Assembly (NCBI GenBank): GCA_032718865.1
Contig: JALUTQ010000037.1
Location: forward strand, 1,240,001 to 1,304,000
Reading direction: 5' to 3'
Length of the DNA stretch: 64,000 bases
Source: Tilletia caries
Taxonomy: Eukaryota > Basidiomycota > Exobasidiomycetes > Tilletiales > Tilletiaceae
Below the pieces are notes generated by a model that saw only the letters and a list, made by a program, of their open reading frames with translations, was not told the DNA's origin and ran no database searches. Of the stretch, positions 11,096 through 22,253 are shown piece after piece. Position numbers and translations under genes: made by a program. Position 1 is the stretch's first letter, and each line of letters starts with the position of its first letter.

Positions 11096-11798
11096 CCTCT
11101 GCGCTGCGCCAAAAGGACCAGCAAATACATAGCAATGTTTTTACTATCTCCTTTCCATTCCCCAATCGCCGCTGGATCTTCTGTCTTATCTCAAGAAGCA
11201 AGACCATCGTCTTCAGATTGGAACTCACTGGGAATCTGCGTATGGGAGGTCAAGGCTGAACGACGAGTATTGAATCTGAGGCTATCAAAAATGGCCACAA
11301 CTGAGGAGCTGCGTTAGATGGAAGAGTCTTGTCAGTGCAACGTTCGGCTGAGGAGTGTATAGAGAACAGAGATCAGAGACGCCCTGCCCCAGCGCCTCCC
11401 CATTATCGCGTGTGACTCCTGACGAGGCCAGATGAAAACACCGTCCACTGGCGGCTGGCGCAAGCCGCAAGATACATGCGACCTCGAAGAGCTGGGCCGG
11501 AGAGCCGGGCGCAAGCACATGGTATCCGACTCGCGCGCTTGTGGGCTCCGGGCCTGTGGCAGAAACGGCTGGTTGCCGAGCGGGACGCGAGGAGGCCAAA
11601 CGATCTGATGGGCAGAGAAATGATAAGACTTGGATTAGGAGGAAGAAGGTTGAGCAGACCAGCAGGACACGTATCTGAGGAAAAAGTAGGGAGACGAGGA
11701 TGGAAGATGTAAGTAACGTCAGAAGTTCAGAGCACAGCCAGCGCGAAGAAAAGGGGAGAAAAGAACTGGTGTCGTAGCGATCCCTTCACCGTCAGACG

Positions 11799-11962
11799 TG
11801 CCATGGCATGCCATGGCATGACATGACATGGCATGACAGAGGAAGCACCAGCGACGGAAAGAGGAAGAGGAAAGCGTGGAGAAGGTCAAGGTCGGGTAGG
11901 AGATGGAGATGGAGATGGAAAATCAGAACAAAACTGGCAGCCCAACTGGAACGCGTCGCGTC
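11799..11962. promoter_or_regulatory. Paralog B upstream region with CATG repeats and ACGCGT box
   Basis: A run of overlapping palindromic CATG units (ATGCCATGGCATG type, 11799-11838) is followed at 11951-11962 by ACGCGTCGCGTC, containing the MCB-type hexamer ACGCGT. Equivalent boxes lie upstream of paralogs D, E, F and G. A regulatory role is inferred only from recurrence. Confidence 0.4.
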
Positions 11963-12128
11963 CGCGCAGGCGCGTGAACCGTGCCTCGTTGGCTTTGAGT
12001 TTGAGTGGGTCCTCGAGAAGAGCAACACTTCGAACAAAGATCTTCTCGACCATCACCATCGCATCAAGCGTTCCTTTCCTGTCCCACTTACAGATCATAA
12101 AGCACCAGCGCCAGCAGCAGTACCACAG

Positions 12129-13454
12129 ATGTCAGCTGCGCCTTCAGGTTCATCGGCACCGGCTGTGTTTGATATGCTCCGGTCGGATGGGCTCACTGCT
12201 CAACTCCTGGACAGGACCGGCACGCCGATGCGCTTCTATGGCATCAAGGAGGAGGAGCATCTCGTGACAGCATGTGAGTTTCCGGTACATGCAGAGCGTG
12301 AGTGCCCAACGTTATCAGCTGATCCGTTGGGGTGCGCGTTTCAACCATAGATGTCGAGGCTACGGAGGGAGAACAATTTTCTGTCAAGCTCGACTGTGCG
12401 GTACAGTCACACAACTATTCAGCGAGACTGGGACTGGGGGGCCAACACTTCAAATCTCAATCTTGCCAGCCTCATTGTTGGCCGTCCATTATCAAGAGCA
12501 GATCCATCAGTCAGACGGAAGCTCAGACATTGGTGAGCATCTTGCAGTTACTGCCTGTGAAGCCCGAGAACAGACCAAGATGGACTGATGATACGGATTC
12601 GATTCCCCTGACACGCCTCAGATGTTTTCCAAAGCTGTTCTCACAGGTGAGCATCGCCAAGCAAGCATGCCTTTGCAGTTCGTGCCACTCACCGAAGAAC
12701 ACGGCAGACGACGAGACAAATAGCATCCGAGACCCGGCCGAAGTCGCTGGGCTGGGAGCAATTTCCATCAATATGCACAAAGTGAAGTCCATAAGAAGGC
12801 GGATTGAGAGAAAGTTCAACACAGAAGCCATCGGTCCGCAGCAGGCGATCTACGAACGGGCAAAGAAAGTGGGCGCTGTTCAGCTGAGGTGAGTCACTAT
12901 GTCTGATCCATGTCGGAGACCTTGGGCTACCGCGTTACATACTGACCCGCTATTTCTTTGAGACAACAGCGCCGGGCCAGTCATACAGAAACGAGCCTCA
13001 CCTAAAGTGAAAAGCACGTACGACCGTACGGTTCCGGTCGTCATATTCAAAGTGCACTGTGTCACTCGTGTTAGTCTGCAGCTGCTCGGTTATATCCCGA
13101 AGGAGATCGAAAATAACTCGCCCTGCCCTGCCCAGAAGCGCGCTAGGGAAGAAGATGAAATCCTCGCTGAAGAGACGCGTCTGGAGGTAAGTTCATCCGT
13201 GACTGGCGAAGTGGACCTGTACCTCACGCTTCAGACTCCTTTCTTGTGCTGAGCGTCTTTGAGATTGGAATTTGCAGAAGCAGCTCGAAGAGCTCAAGAG
13301 GCGTCGACGGGTTCTGGGCAATGCAGGCAGCCCGGCAAACGCAGGTCCGAGTACTCAAGCGGACGAATCGTCGTTCACCATCAAGGCGGAGCGGACCGTG
13401 TTTGACTTCAGCCAGGGCGGCACCGCAGACAAACCCTTCACCATTGACGACTGA
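12129..13454 (+). CDS. DUF7918-like protein, paralog B
   Basis: Six exons: 12129-12273, 12351-12532, 12622-12646 (25 nt), 12708-12888, 12970-13186, 13278-13454; 308 residues with an intact frame. It has the family blocks in order: LTAQLLDRTGTPMRFYG, VEATEGEQFSVKL, MFSKAVLT across the microexon, DDETNSIRDPAEVAGLG, QAIYERAKKVGAVQLSAGP, FKVHCVTRVSLQLLGYIP, KKRAREE-like basic segment, coiled coil, and FDFSQGGTADKPFTIDD at the end. Its 5' part is nearly identical to paralog D while exons 4-6 have diverged. Function unknown. Confidence 0.8.
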
Positions 13455-14117
13455 AGGTCGCTCCGATACCAGCTTGCCGATGTGAAGCCACACACAAAGC
13501 GACTTTGGGTCCATAATTCTGCTGACTCTTCCCACATCCTCACCTGTTGCAAATTCATATCTTGCTCTCTAATGTAATTATTAACGATTCGAAAAGGTGA
13601 CTGCTCTACTTTCTCAGACGCTGTAATCCCGTATTCCCACTGCCACGTAAGAAGAGGCGGAGTTGTATCAGTCTCCTGAAGACATGGTGCATATACTGGA
13701 GCACACATGGACATGAAGCTGTATGCTGTATGCACCAAAACGAGGGCATGATTGATTCCGACGCGTCATGACAGCGTCTAAGTCAAGGGCGTCCTGTCCC
13801 CGGACCCATCCCTGCCGCTGGGAGAGATGGAATAGGGCCTGAAAGACCCGTCAGTCGTCCCTTCCGAGTCGGTTCTGTTCCAGTTCCGTGCGCGGTAATA
13901 CGGGGGCGTCGAATGATTCGTCTACCAGAGCGCTCCCGCTACCTCCCTCCATTTGCTGCCCTTCGCTCCGCTTCCCTGTCCCTGCTATCCTCTTCCATCC
14001 CTCCAGCTCCAGCTCCTCCACGGACACACCCACCAGACCCGCAAACTCTTTCATACTGTCGACCGCGTCCGCGGTTCAGTTCAGCTGTTTGGCGTTGGAG
14101 GGTGAGGAGCGGAAGGA
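13455..14117. other. Intergenic with no convincing gene
   Basis: Downstream of paralog B. A minus-strand frame (14054-13851, 67 codons, acidic) exists but has no recognisable domain or clear promoter; I do not call it a gene. Confidence 0.3.
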
Positions 14118-14252
14118 TTAGCCGATGATGAGGGCGGCGGCGAGGGCGAAGAGGAAGCCTTCGGATACGTAGAAGATCTTGACGCGACGGGTGGGCCTGA
14201 GCGATGTCGTCCTAAGGGAGCGCATTTGCGTCCAGACCTGTAGAGCGATCAT
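14118..14252 (-). CDS. Possible small membrane protein (44 residues)
   Basis: ATG at 14252, stop at 14118. The first half is Arg/Thr-rich (RSLRTTSLRPTRRVKIFY) and the second is a hydrophobic segment ending ALAAALIIG, which would fit a small mitochondrial or ER tail-anchored protein. An in-frame stop lies just before the ATG. It could instead be the last exon of a spliced gene. No family is recognised. Confidence 0.25.
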   Translation of the reverse strand: MIALQVWTQMRSLRTTSLRPTRRVKIFYVSEGFLFALAAALIIG

Positions 14253-14400
14253 CCTTCAGGACGATCTTGAGCCGGAAGAAGAAGAGAGATTCGGAGACGA
14301 ACTGAGAGCTGATCCGGCCGCCGAATCCGGATACAGATATCGCGTGTTCGTGACGGAAGCGAGTACCACAATGGGCGTTGTCGGGATGCCCGCGAGCGAG

Positions 14401-15051
14401 TCACTGCAGAGCTTCGAGAGCGGCGGCAAGGTCGCTCCATGCCTTGTGCTGGATCCTGAGAGCGCCGAGGGACAGACGCGCATCATCGGGCAGACCAACA
14501 ATCGATGGTTTCGCGCCGCCCGCCTCCTTGGCGGTACCTCCTTCCTCGACCGTTGGCGCACTTGCTTTGTCTCCCGCTGGGACCTGGGCTGGCGGCGCAG
14601 CGCTGTTCTGCTGAGCGATGTCCTCGGGCCGTAAGGAGTGCCCCTTTGTGACTGTGGCCGCTCGCAGGGCGTTGAATGCACTTGACGTCTGGGCGGGCGT
14701 GAGCGGTGCTCGCTTGACATTGTGAACCAGATGGAACACGGCTGAGCGGAGGAAGAGCTGGATGTCGTTCATCAGCGCGAAGTAGTCCGTCGCGGACGTT
14801 TCGAAGCGCTCGATACCGCCATCTCCGCTACCGCCGGTGGCACCGTCGCCAGTAGCATCTGCCGCAGAGGAAGCGGGCAGAAGAGTGTCGATAGCTTGAG
14901 CTGCGAGGTCGAGGACCTGCGCGAGAGAATCGTCTGCCTCGGCGAGCTTGGCGAGTAGAGCATTCGTGCGAGCGTTGCGCTCTATGCGGGTGAGTGCGGA
15001 GGATGCGCCTGCGCTTCCACCTGCTCCGCCGCCGCCGCTGTTGCTCGCCAT
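14401..15051 (-). CDS. MED11: Mediator subunit 11-like protein
   Basis: A single exon of 216 residues. After a Gly/Ser-rich start, IERNARTNALLAKLAEADDSLAQVLDLAAQAIDTLL (about 24-59) forms a long amphipathic helix like the Med11 head-module helix, followed by DYFALMNDIQLFLRSAVFHLV (about 88-108), matching the second conserved Med11 helix region. The C-terminal half is Ala/Pro-rich and low in complexity. Med11 pairs with Med22 in the Mediator head and contacts TFIIH. The start at 15051 was preferred over an upstream in-frame ATG at 15144, which adds an Arg-rich stretch. Family assignment rests on two short helices, so other small coiled-coil proteins are possible. Confidence 0.5.
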   Translation of the reverse strand: MASNSGGGGAGGSAGASSALTRIERNARTNALLAKLAEADDSLAQVLDLAAQAIDTLLPASSAADATGDGATGGSGDGGIERFETSATDYFALMNDIQLFLRSAVFHLVHNVKRAPLTPAQTSSAFNALRAATVTKGHSLRPEDIAQQNSAAPPAQVPAGDKASAPTVEEGGTAKEAGGAKPSIVGLPDDARLSLGALRIQHKAWSDLAAALEALQ

Positions 15052-15251
15052 CTTGCTGTTGCGCGCCCGGTTCACGAGTCCTGCTGAGGTCGTCAATCGT
15101 CCGCTCCGCTGCGAGGCGAGCGCGAAGGTGTTGAATTGTAGCAATTTTGAAAAGTGCCGCTTCTGAAAAGATCTTTACGTCTGAAAAGTGGAGTGCGCTC
15201 GGGGCATCGCTTCTGGGAACAACATGCTCAAGGCGTAGGCTCGTACCCAGC

Positions 15252-16446
15252 CCCTACCCTGCGGTCACGTGCTTATGAATTTCATTCGCCAGTTACGGAC
15301 CGGTCGCCCGAACTTTACAGTCTTTGACCTCCGCACCGAGGGGCTGGGAACATACTCATTAGTACACTAAGAGCAATCCTCCACTAGTAAATGTACGTAG
15401 ACTTAGAGCACCAACCACACAATACTGGCAGTACAAGTTGGTCATGTAGCTTCGACAGAAACTAAAGGCGAGCACAGCAGGAGCAAGTTCCATGAGAAGA
15501 GATGCTGGAGAATGAAAAGAAACGTAATCACTTGTCAGTGACATGTCCGGAGGGGATCAGGAAAGAACGGAGAAAGACGCAAGATATCCCTGAACGCGAA
15601 ATTGGAATAAGGATAGTACTGACCAGTAACCAGTCACGACGTCAAATGCCCTTCGCCCCTCGCTTGCGCCGTGATGTCGGCGTTATGTGATGCTGCCGGC
15701 TGGAGAGGTTGAAAATGAAGAGAGATTTGATGTCAGAACAAGGCTACAAGGTGGAGGAATCAGCAGATGGCAGGCAGGGGACGATGGAGGTGCATACCGG
15801 TGTCGTTCACACTCCACAGTCTGACTCCAGAGATCTGATGATTGCTGCTGCCTGCCTAATGAGTGATGTTGCCTGAGCCGCGAGGTGACTGGTGAGGAGG
15901 GTTTGAGCTGTGAGATGCGCCGGTCGATGCGAAGAGCGAAGAGCAGACGGGGAGCAGAACCCAGAGACGGGAGAGCAGGAAGCGGTCGGCGGGATTGGCA
16001 GACTTGTGGCGAAGACCGGGTGAGGTTGCGAGACTGTATGCGCGTGAAGAGAAGCAAAGTTGAAAGAGAACAAAGCAGTGAGCTGTGAGAAGATGTGATC
16101 AAGCAAGGGGCAAGCGACGAGCTGCAAGACGTAGTTCGCAAAGCAGTCAGCAGTCAGCAGAGCTGGAGCTGGAGCTGAAGCTGAAGCTGAAAGAGCTGGT
16201 GTGGATCGATGTGGTGATTGGCGAATGCTTGCGGATGGTGGTGTGGTGTCCATCCACTAATGGAGATTTGCTCGGAGCTGCTCCCAGCCAAACACTTAGT
16301 AGAATCGGGCTCTATTAGAGAATTGCTCTTAGTGTACTAATGGGTATGTTCCCAGCCCCTCCTGAGGAGGTTCAGAGACTGAAAGTCGGGCGACCGGTCC
16401 GCAACAGCCGAATACAATTTATATGTTAGCACGTGGCCTCAGTAGG
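15252..16446. mobile_element. Nested non-autonomous element with about 130-bp inverted repeats
   Basis: Arms about 15252-15383 and 16314-16446 are imperfect inverted copies. They share GGACCGGTCGCCCGA and, further in, GGGGCTGGGAACATAC and CATTAGTACACTAAGAGCAA. The interior (about 15390-16310) has no transposase. It sits inside the left terminal repeat of the MULE, so it is younger or hitchhiking. The exact outer ends and its target duplication are unclear. Confidence 0.65.
15807..16253 (-). CDS. Hypothetical frame inside the nested element
   Basis: 148 codons on the minus strand, Ser/Pro/Ala-rich, with one block TADCFANYVLQLV that resembles the core of a Pumilio repeat. There is only one such block, so a Puf protein is not supported. 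It may be chance or a captured fragment. Confidence 0.2.
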   Translation of the reverse strand: MDTTPPSASIRQSPHRSTPALSASASAPAPALLTADCFANYVLQLVACPLLDHIFSQLTALFSFNFASLHAHTVSQPHPVFATSLPIPPTASCSPVSGFCSPSALRSSHRPAHLTAQTLLTSHLAAQATSLIRQAAAIIRSLESDCGV

Positions 16447-16904
16447 GAATCCAGCCCATCCCCCTGAAAATCCGGAATCGCGACACGGTGTTGCTAATTA
16501 CTGATGAGCTCTTCGGGCTCGCGGTACGCCCTACTCTCGGCCCCACCTCTTAACCTAGTCATCTTTGCCTTTCTTTACAGTCAGCAAGCAGCACATCATC
16601 AAGATTCAAGGTGAACGGTTATCAGCAATCATCGTTTTCACTGGTGAGTTTCTATTGATTCGGTGGTTCGCAGCAGGTTAGGTCGTGTTCCCTCGACTGA
16701 AGGCATTCGTCTTTGCCCTTTTGCCTCTCCCACTGTTTCACGTATCAGGACCTGGTGATTTTGCAACTCCCGTCGCCCGTCGTCTCCATCTTCCTACACC
16801 GACTCCGTGTCTGCCAAGGCGTCGAGGCAGCCACTACGCAGCTGTCACTGTCCCTCCGCCACTCTCATCCACCCATCCACCCATCCACCAATCCAAGCCT
16901 TCCG

Positions 16905-17360
16905 AGCCCGCCGCTCCGCTAATGGTTGCCACTTGTGGCCGTCCATCCACGTCGCCTGCCGTCCAGCCCGCCGCCTCCGCCGCTGCGGTAATGGTTGCCA
17001 CCCTCCTCCTCCGCCGCTAACGGTTGCGAGTTTACCACTCTGATCGGCGCATCCACCGTCCACATCGTCCAGTCCGCCGCCGCGGTAATGGTTTCCCTCC
17101 TCTTCGCCGATAATGGTTGCCACCCTGATCGATACATCCACTCCTTTCATCCACGCCGCACAGCCCGCCGCTGCGCTAATGGATGCCGAATTCGCCACCC
17201 TCATCGGTCCGCCCACGTCGCTCAGTCCGCCGCTGCGCTAATGGATGTCCTCCGCCGCTGCGCTAATGGATGTCGTGTTCACCGCTCTCATCGTCCGCCC
17301 ACCTCACTCAGCCCGCCGCTGCGCTAATGGTTGGCCGCTAATGGTTGGCCGCTAATGGTA
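16905..17360. repeat. Dispersed GCTAATGGTTG-type repeats in the MULE subterminal region
   Basis: About eleven copies of a motif close to CCGCTGCGCTAATGGTTGCC, some spaced and the last three in tandem (about 17318-17355). Variants include GCGGTAATGG, CGATAATGG and GCTAATGGATG. They lie between the left end and the transposase gene. Subterminal repeats often bind the transposase; that role is inferred. Confidence 0.65.
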
Positions 17361-18004
17361 TGGCGCGCCAACGCCTTCTCATTCGCCATCCACCCGCCAC
17401 CGCACCTGCATCCGCATCGTCCAGCCCGGTCGTCTCAAGATCCAGCTCGTGCGTTTCCTGGTGTCCGTGAGCGTCATCATTCATCACCATGCCATCAATC
17501 ATATGATCACCCTCGACCCTCGTCATCAGGACAAGTTACTAGCAGTTCATCACCTGTTGGGCTATTGCTGCTTATTGATCTTATCTCGTAGCTGATCCTG
17601 TTTATACTTTCGTGTCTTCCAGGCTACCCCACGGCACTATCATGTCACGCCCGTCATCAGAAGAGCGGTGTGTGTCTGCGCTGCCCGGTCCTTCCCTTCT
17701 CTTCCTTTTTCTGAGTACCATGTTGAACATCATGCTTATGCTTCGCATCAATCATCAAACAGACGCAGCCATCCATCCAGCGCATCTTTCTCTCTCGCTG
17801 TTCCGTGCGTCCGGCCGATGCGGTACTGATCCCCGCGTCAGCCATCAGCCAGAGCCTTGCTGTCCGAGACCAAAGACCCGACGGCTGATGGATGACCAGC
17901 TTGAGGTGCGTGTGACTTGCCAGGCATTGAATACTTCGTTGATATCAAATTGAACTGCATCACTGATGGTAATCTGTCTGATTTCTTACACAGTCTTCTA
18001 CAGC

Positions 18005-20524
18005 TTAGACTCTGCTGGAGCCCCGCAGATACAAAGACGATGGGTGCTGACCGGGAACCCAAGTGCGTTGATGATTGTGAGCGCGGAGACGTGTGTCAAC
18101 GTCACGGAGCAGTTGTTGATTCCTCGAGTTTGCGTCCCAAAAGTTGTCGATGAATCCTGACGATGCAAACGGCTCCTCGCGTTCCAGCAAGGCCTGCATA
18201 CGCGTGAGCATAAGCCGTGCTCGCTGGAACCGGGCCTGCACTGACAAACTGCTTTCACCTCCCTCATCCCTCTCTTCTCCCTCGTCCCATTCGCCCCTTA
18301 TGCTGCGTGCATCGGCTTCGCTGTCATCGTCGCTACGGGCACCTTCGTCGATACCAGACCCATCGTCGGCACCAGCTGTAGCAGCGTCAGCATTCGAAGC
18401 CTGGTTGTTGTGGGGGTCGTCTTTTGTGCCATCTGATGCGCCTGCGGGCCTGACGATGTCGGGATGCGTCCAGAAGGGGCTCTGACGATGCCGTTTCATT
18501 GTGCGCAAGGCAGGCACGGTCATGGGTGGGGCCAAGCTTACCAAATGCTTGCACAGCAGGAACCGATGCATGGGCAAAGCAGGGCATGCACATTTCCACG
18601 CATGTACGTCCGTTCGGTAGCGTTGAATAGCCTCCGCGCTGACCTCCTTTGCTGCCTCTTTTTTCCAAGCTACCGCCATGCTTGTTCGCCAGGCAGGTCT
18701 TGCGATCCGGTCGGTCCCTGCGCGCAATGCCACCACGCGCTTGACGGCTGTCGGCAGTACACGCGTCTGCAAGATGAAGGTGACAAGGTCGATACGTGGT
18801 CGGGCAAAGCGGTGTAAGTAGTCATGCTTGATGACTCGCCAGTGAGATTCGTTGACCATTGTCGACTTGAGAATGGGGATTGACTCGTTTGCTCCCCTTG
18901 CCCACAGCTTCCATTCCTTGCCCGTGTACCAATTGGCCCATAGATAGGCCCACACGCGTGCCCATCCCTTTGCCTTGCACAAGTCGTAGGCCTCCGTGGC
19001 CTGCCTGCGATACAACTGCTCTTGTGTGAGGTATATACCGTGTAGCGTTGGAAACGCAGTGTGCTCGTTCAGATGTTTGGACAGCAAGTCGAGGATGATG
19101 ACGCTGTCTGCTTTGTTGCACTCCAGCCTGCCAGGCTCATCCCATTGTGACGCGTCCTTCTTGCACTCGCACTTGCACCTTTCCGAGTGATGGCGAAGGT
19201 TCTTTACGACCCCCCAACACGGCTCAAGGTCGGGTATCGTACGAATGGCGTCCCAAGGGTTGTATTTGCGCGTGCTTGTGGGTTTCGTTGAGGCGAGCTT
19301 CTGTCGCACCGCTCGTCGTACGTGCCAATAGCAAAACTGGACCTTTGCGGTAGGCCATACGTTGGCGATAGCAGCAAGCTCAGCGCTATCCTTGTCACAG
19401 CCGACAAAAGTAGGAGTGAGCCCACGACCCTTAAGCGCCTGTAACACCTCCGTAAGAACGCTGATTTTGCGCCCATCTGCCTCCATGTCCTTCGTGTTGA
19501 GAAAGCAGTATGCCAGTGGAACGCCCATCCCGTCCAGCTCAGCGAGGATGCCGAAGAGCTCATGGCCGGCGTTGTTGGTTCCGTATGTTGAGTCTATTGA
19601 GATCTCTACCGTGGTTGATGCCAGCATGCTGATCAGTTCCTCTGCTATCAGCAGCATTCCTCGCACCTGCCCATCACGCTCGATCAACTTCGCAGACATT
19701 CTACAGCGTGGACCATCGCCGCGCGTACTTTCGGCGTTGACGAGCTGCATAGCCGACTGGAAGGGATCGTCTTGAAGTCGCCAGATAGCCGAGGATAGCG
19801 CCTGCCACCAATAATAGACTTGCTTTTGCGTGATTTGGCCTACAACAGCATCTGGAAAGGTGGCGCGCATGTCTTGAAATATCTGGCCGGGGGTCGAATC
19901 GAGGCGACCTTCAATGTATTCCAGGACCACAGGTGGCAGAGTTCAATCACAGTAAGGATCGTGAGAGGTATGACGAAAGCGTATGTTGAGCAGGGGGGCT
20001 AGAGGTTTGAACGTCAGGCGCAACGAGCTATTGCATTGATGCTGGGCCACGGAATCTGCTGCTGCTCGGGTACCCTTGTTCCCGTGGGGCTGATGAGGAC
20101 CGCTAACGCAGCGACGACTGGCATCCTGGGAGCAGTGGAAGCGGCTTGCGCATCCGTCGACTGTAACCAAGGTATCGTGATACTTGAAGCAAAAACCTGT
20201 AGTCTCCCATATAACGCGAGCCATAGCGTGCGCGTCGTTTCGAGCCGCCTTCTCCTCGTCTGCGTTTTCGTGTGCGTTGGCTCTTGATACGCGGATGGGA
20301 AGGTCATCATAGCTGAGGCAGACGTCCGTGTGGAGACTGTGGGACGCGCTCTGGCCATGGTTCTTGAACGCTTGCTGAACGTCAACCCAGAGATCATTGG
20401 GCACTGCTCGCTTTAGGTGTTTCTGGCAAGTTTTCCGCCTCTGACCGCTGCTGGTTTGAGGGAAGTCATCAATAGGACGGTATCCTTTGCAGCTCGTGCA
20501 CCAGGATCGTGTCGAGTCGTCCAT
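18005..20524 (-). pseudogene. MULE transposase with N-terminal zinc finger and SWIM domain, one in-frame TGA
   Basis: One frame runs from ATG at 20524 to 18005, interrupted only by TGA at 19943-19945. The first part (193 residues) has a CX2C...CX2H zinc-binding block (WCTSCKG...KTCQKH). The second (641 residues from an internal Met at 19930) has the MULE catalytic region: ISIDSTYGTN with the first Asp, FVGCDKDSAE with the second, and the CYWHVRRAV block. A SWIM finger CAC...LLCKHLV follows. The tail is acidic and low in complexity. The flanking residues of the stop read like conserved MULE sequence, so a point mutation, possibly TGG to TGA, is inferred. An intron removing it is not evident. 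Confidence 0.82.
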
Positions 20525-20912
20525 GGATGATGAAGTGAGAAGAAGAAGAAAAGCGGGGAAAGCACTGGAAGCAGGACTGAGGAGTGAGGATTGAGGAGAG
20601 AGTAAAGGAAAGTGCTTGCGCGTCTATTGCTTATAAGGTATAACACAAGGCGCGCTTGCTGCCATCGGCGCGTAGCTAGACGCGACGCGCGCGCGTCACG
20701 CGTGGTGTGAAGAGTTCAAGGAAGCCACGTGGCTCCGGATTTTCAGGGGGATGGGCTACTGACGTTGGCCTCAGTGCAGGGGCTGGGTACGAGCCTACTC
20801 AAAGGCGGTGCTTGTGCTCCCTACACTGACTTGTCCTTGTACCACCTCGACCAGCTCAAGCTCCAGCTCCTGTTCCTCCCCCTGCTCCTGCCCCAGCGCG
20901 TACGAAGAAGAA

Positions 20913-22253
20913 ATGTCACAACCGGCTCAAGTTCCGTGCGCATACAAGACCGGCCGCACGCTCGGCCAGGGCACCTACGCCGTCGTCAAGGAATGTGTCC
21001 ACATCAAGACCGGCAAGTTCTACGCATGCAAGGTCATCTCCAAGCGTCTCATGGAGGGACGCGAGCACATGGTCCGCAACGAGATCGCATCCCTCAAGCT
21101 CGTCTCCCAGGGCCACCGCTCCATCGTCACCCTCGTCGACTACTTCGAGACGATGAACAACCTCTACCTCGTCACCGATCTCTGCGTCGGTGGAGAGCTC
21201 TTCGACCGCATCTGCGAGCGAGGTTCCTACTACGAGCACGATGCGGCGCACATCGTTCGGACCATCGTCGAGGCGGTTGTGTACCTACACGGACAAAACA
21301 TTGTTCACCGCGGTAAGACCCCCTTGCTTCGCCAGCCCTGCCGTTCTGCCATGCTGACCCGGTCCCACTGCCGCATTACTTTCTATTTACAGATCTTAAG
21401 CCTGAGAACCTTCTCTTCCGCGACAAGACAGAAGAGTCCGACCTGCTCATTGCCGACTTCGGCCTCTCACGTGTCGTCGATGATGAGAAGATGACCGCTC
21501 TCTCCACTACATGCGGAACTCCAGGATACATGGCTCCAGAAATATTCAAGAAGACAGGGCACGGCAAGCCCGTTGATATGTGTGAGCTTCTGCGCTGCTT
21601 TTGACTATCCGAAAGGTGCGCATAATATGCTGACAGAAGGAGGATACATGCGCTTTCAAAGGGGCCGTCGGTGTGATCACATACTTCCTCCTGTGTGGCT
21701 ACACACCCTTCGACCGCGACTCGACAATGGAAGAGATGCAAGCCATCATCCACGCCCAATACGCCTTCGAGCCAGCCATGTACTGGGAAGGTGTCTCGGA
21801 AGAGGCCCGCGACTTCATCAACAAACTCCTCACCATCGACACCGCCCAAAGAATGACGGCCTCAGCGGCGCTTGAGCATCCCTGGCTTGTCGGCGTCAGC
21901 GTCGGTGGAGAGGGTGCTGGAGAGAAGAAGGCGGGTCAACGCGATCTGTTGCCGGACATCAAGAATGCGTTCAATGCGAAACGGACGTTCAAGAAGGCGA
22001 TCAATGGTATTGTGTGAGTGCAGACGATCCTTTCTTTCACGGTATCAGGCATATGCTGTCCTCAGGTACTGATCTCTCCTCAACTTATCTCAGTATGATC
22101 AACCGCCTTCGTGGAGAACAAGCAACGGACGCGAACAGTCCAAACAAGCTGCCCAAGGGCGAGTTGGAGCGGTTGCAAGAGGGAATAGCAGCGGCCGAGA
22201 AGGAGGCTGCCACTGTCGACTCGGTGTACGCGAAGGACGGAGACGAGCAATGA
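20913..22253 (+). CDS. Calcium/calmodulin-dependent protein kinase (CaMK-I type)
   Basis: Four exons (20913-21312, 21393-21581, 21662-22013, 22094-22253) give 366 residues. The kinase domain has GQGTYAVV, ACKVISK with the catalytic Lys, HRDLKPENLLF spanning intron 1, DFGLSR, and CGTPGYMAPE followed by DMWAVGVITYFLLCGYTPF spanning intron 2. This is the CAMK-group pattern of fungal Cmk1/Cmk2. The segment after the kinase, KNAFNAKRTFKKAINGIVMINRLRGE, is basic and amphipathic like an autoinhibitory/calmodulin-binding helix. The ATG starts 116 bp after the right end of the MULE, so the promoter probably lies in or was displaced by the element. Calmodulin binding is inferred. Confidence 0.9.

Larger units (their letters stand above)
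10765..12570 (+). repeat. Left arm core of inverted duplication (near-identical tract)
   Basis: From inside the last exon of paralog A to the intron after exon 2 of paralog B the sequence matches the reverse complement of about 36465-38250 almost base for base. Differences I can see are a CGTCT pentamer array (10 units at 11046-11095 versus 6), one extra base in an A-run, and single substitutions such as Phe to Val in exon 1. Outside this tract the flanking paralog halves differ clearly. Boundaries are approximate. Confidence 0.85.
15227..20807 (-). mobile_element. Mutator-like element (MULE) with 9-10 bp target duplication
   Basis: Inverted ends TAGGCTCGTACCCAGCCCCT begin at 15236 (plus) and at 20797 (minus), bounding 5,562 bp. 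They are flanked by CTCAAGGCG (15227-15235) and CTCAAAGGCG (20798-20807), a near-perfect 9-10 bp duplication as expected for MULEs. A further inverted segment inside the ends (CCCATCCCCCTGAAAATCCG at about 16458 and its complement at about 20735) confirms that the right end of the element matches its left end. The element encodes a MULE transposase on the minus strand. A smaller long-TIR insertion (about 15252-16446) splits the left terminal repeat. Confidence 0.82.

Noticed and set aside
11808..12350. A 180-codon plus-strand frame (MPWHDMTWHDRG...) spanning the paralog B promoter and exon 1, repeated at 36697-37239
   Set aside because: It runs through the CATG repeats and promoter, and the duplicated copy is explained by the inverted duplication. 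The family start and exon structure support the shorter gene beginning at 12129 / 36918.
13851..14054. 67-codon minus frame with acidic composition
   Set aside because: No family, no clear start context, and attempts to splice it to the small membrane frame at 14118-14252 gave the wrong phase.
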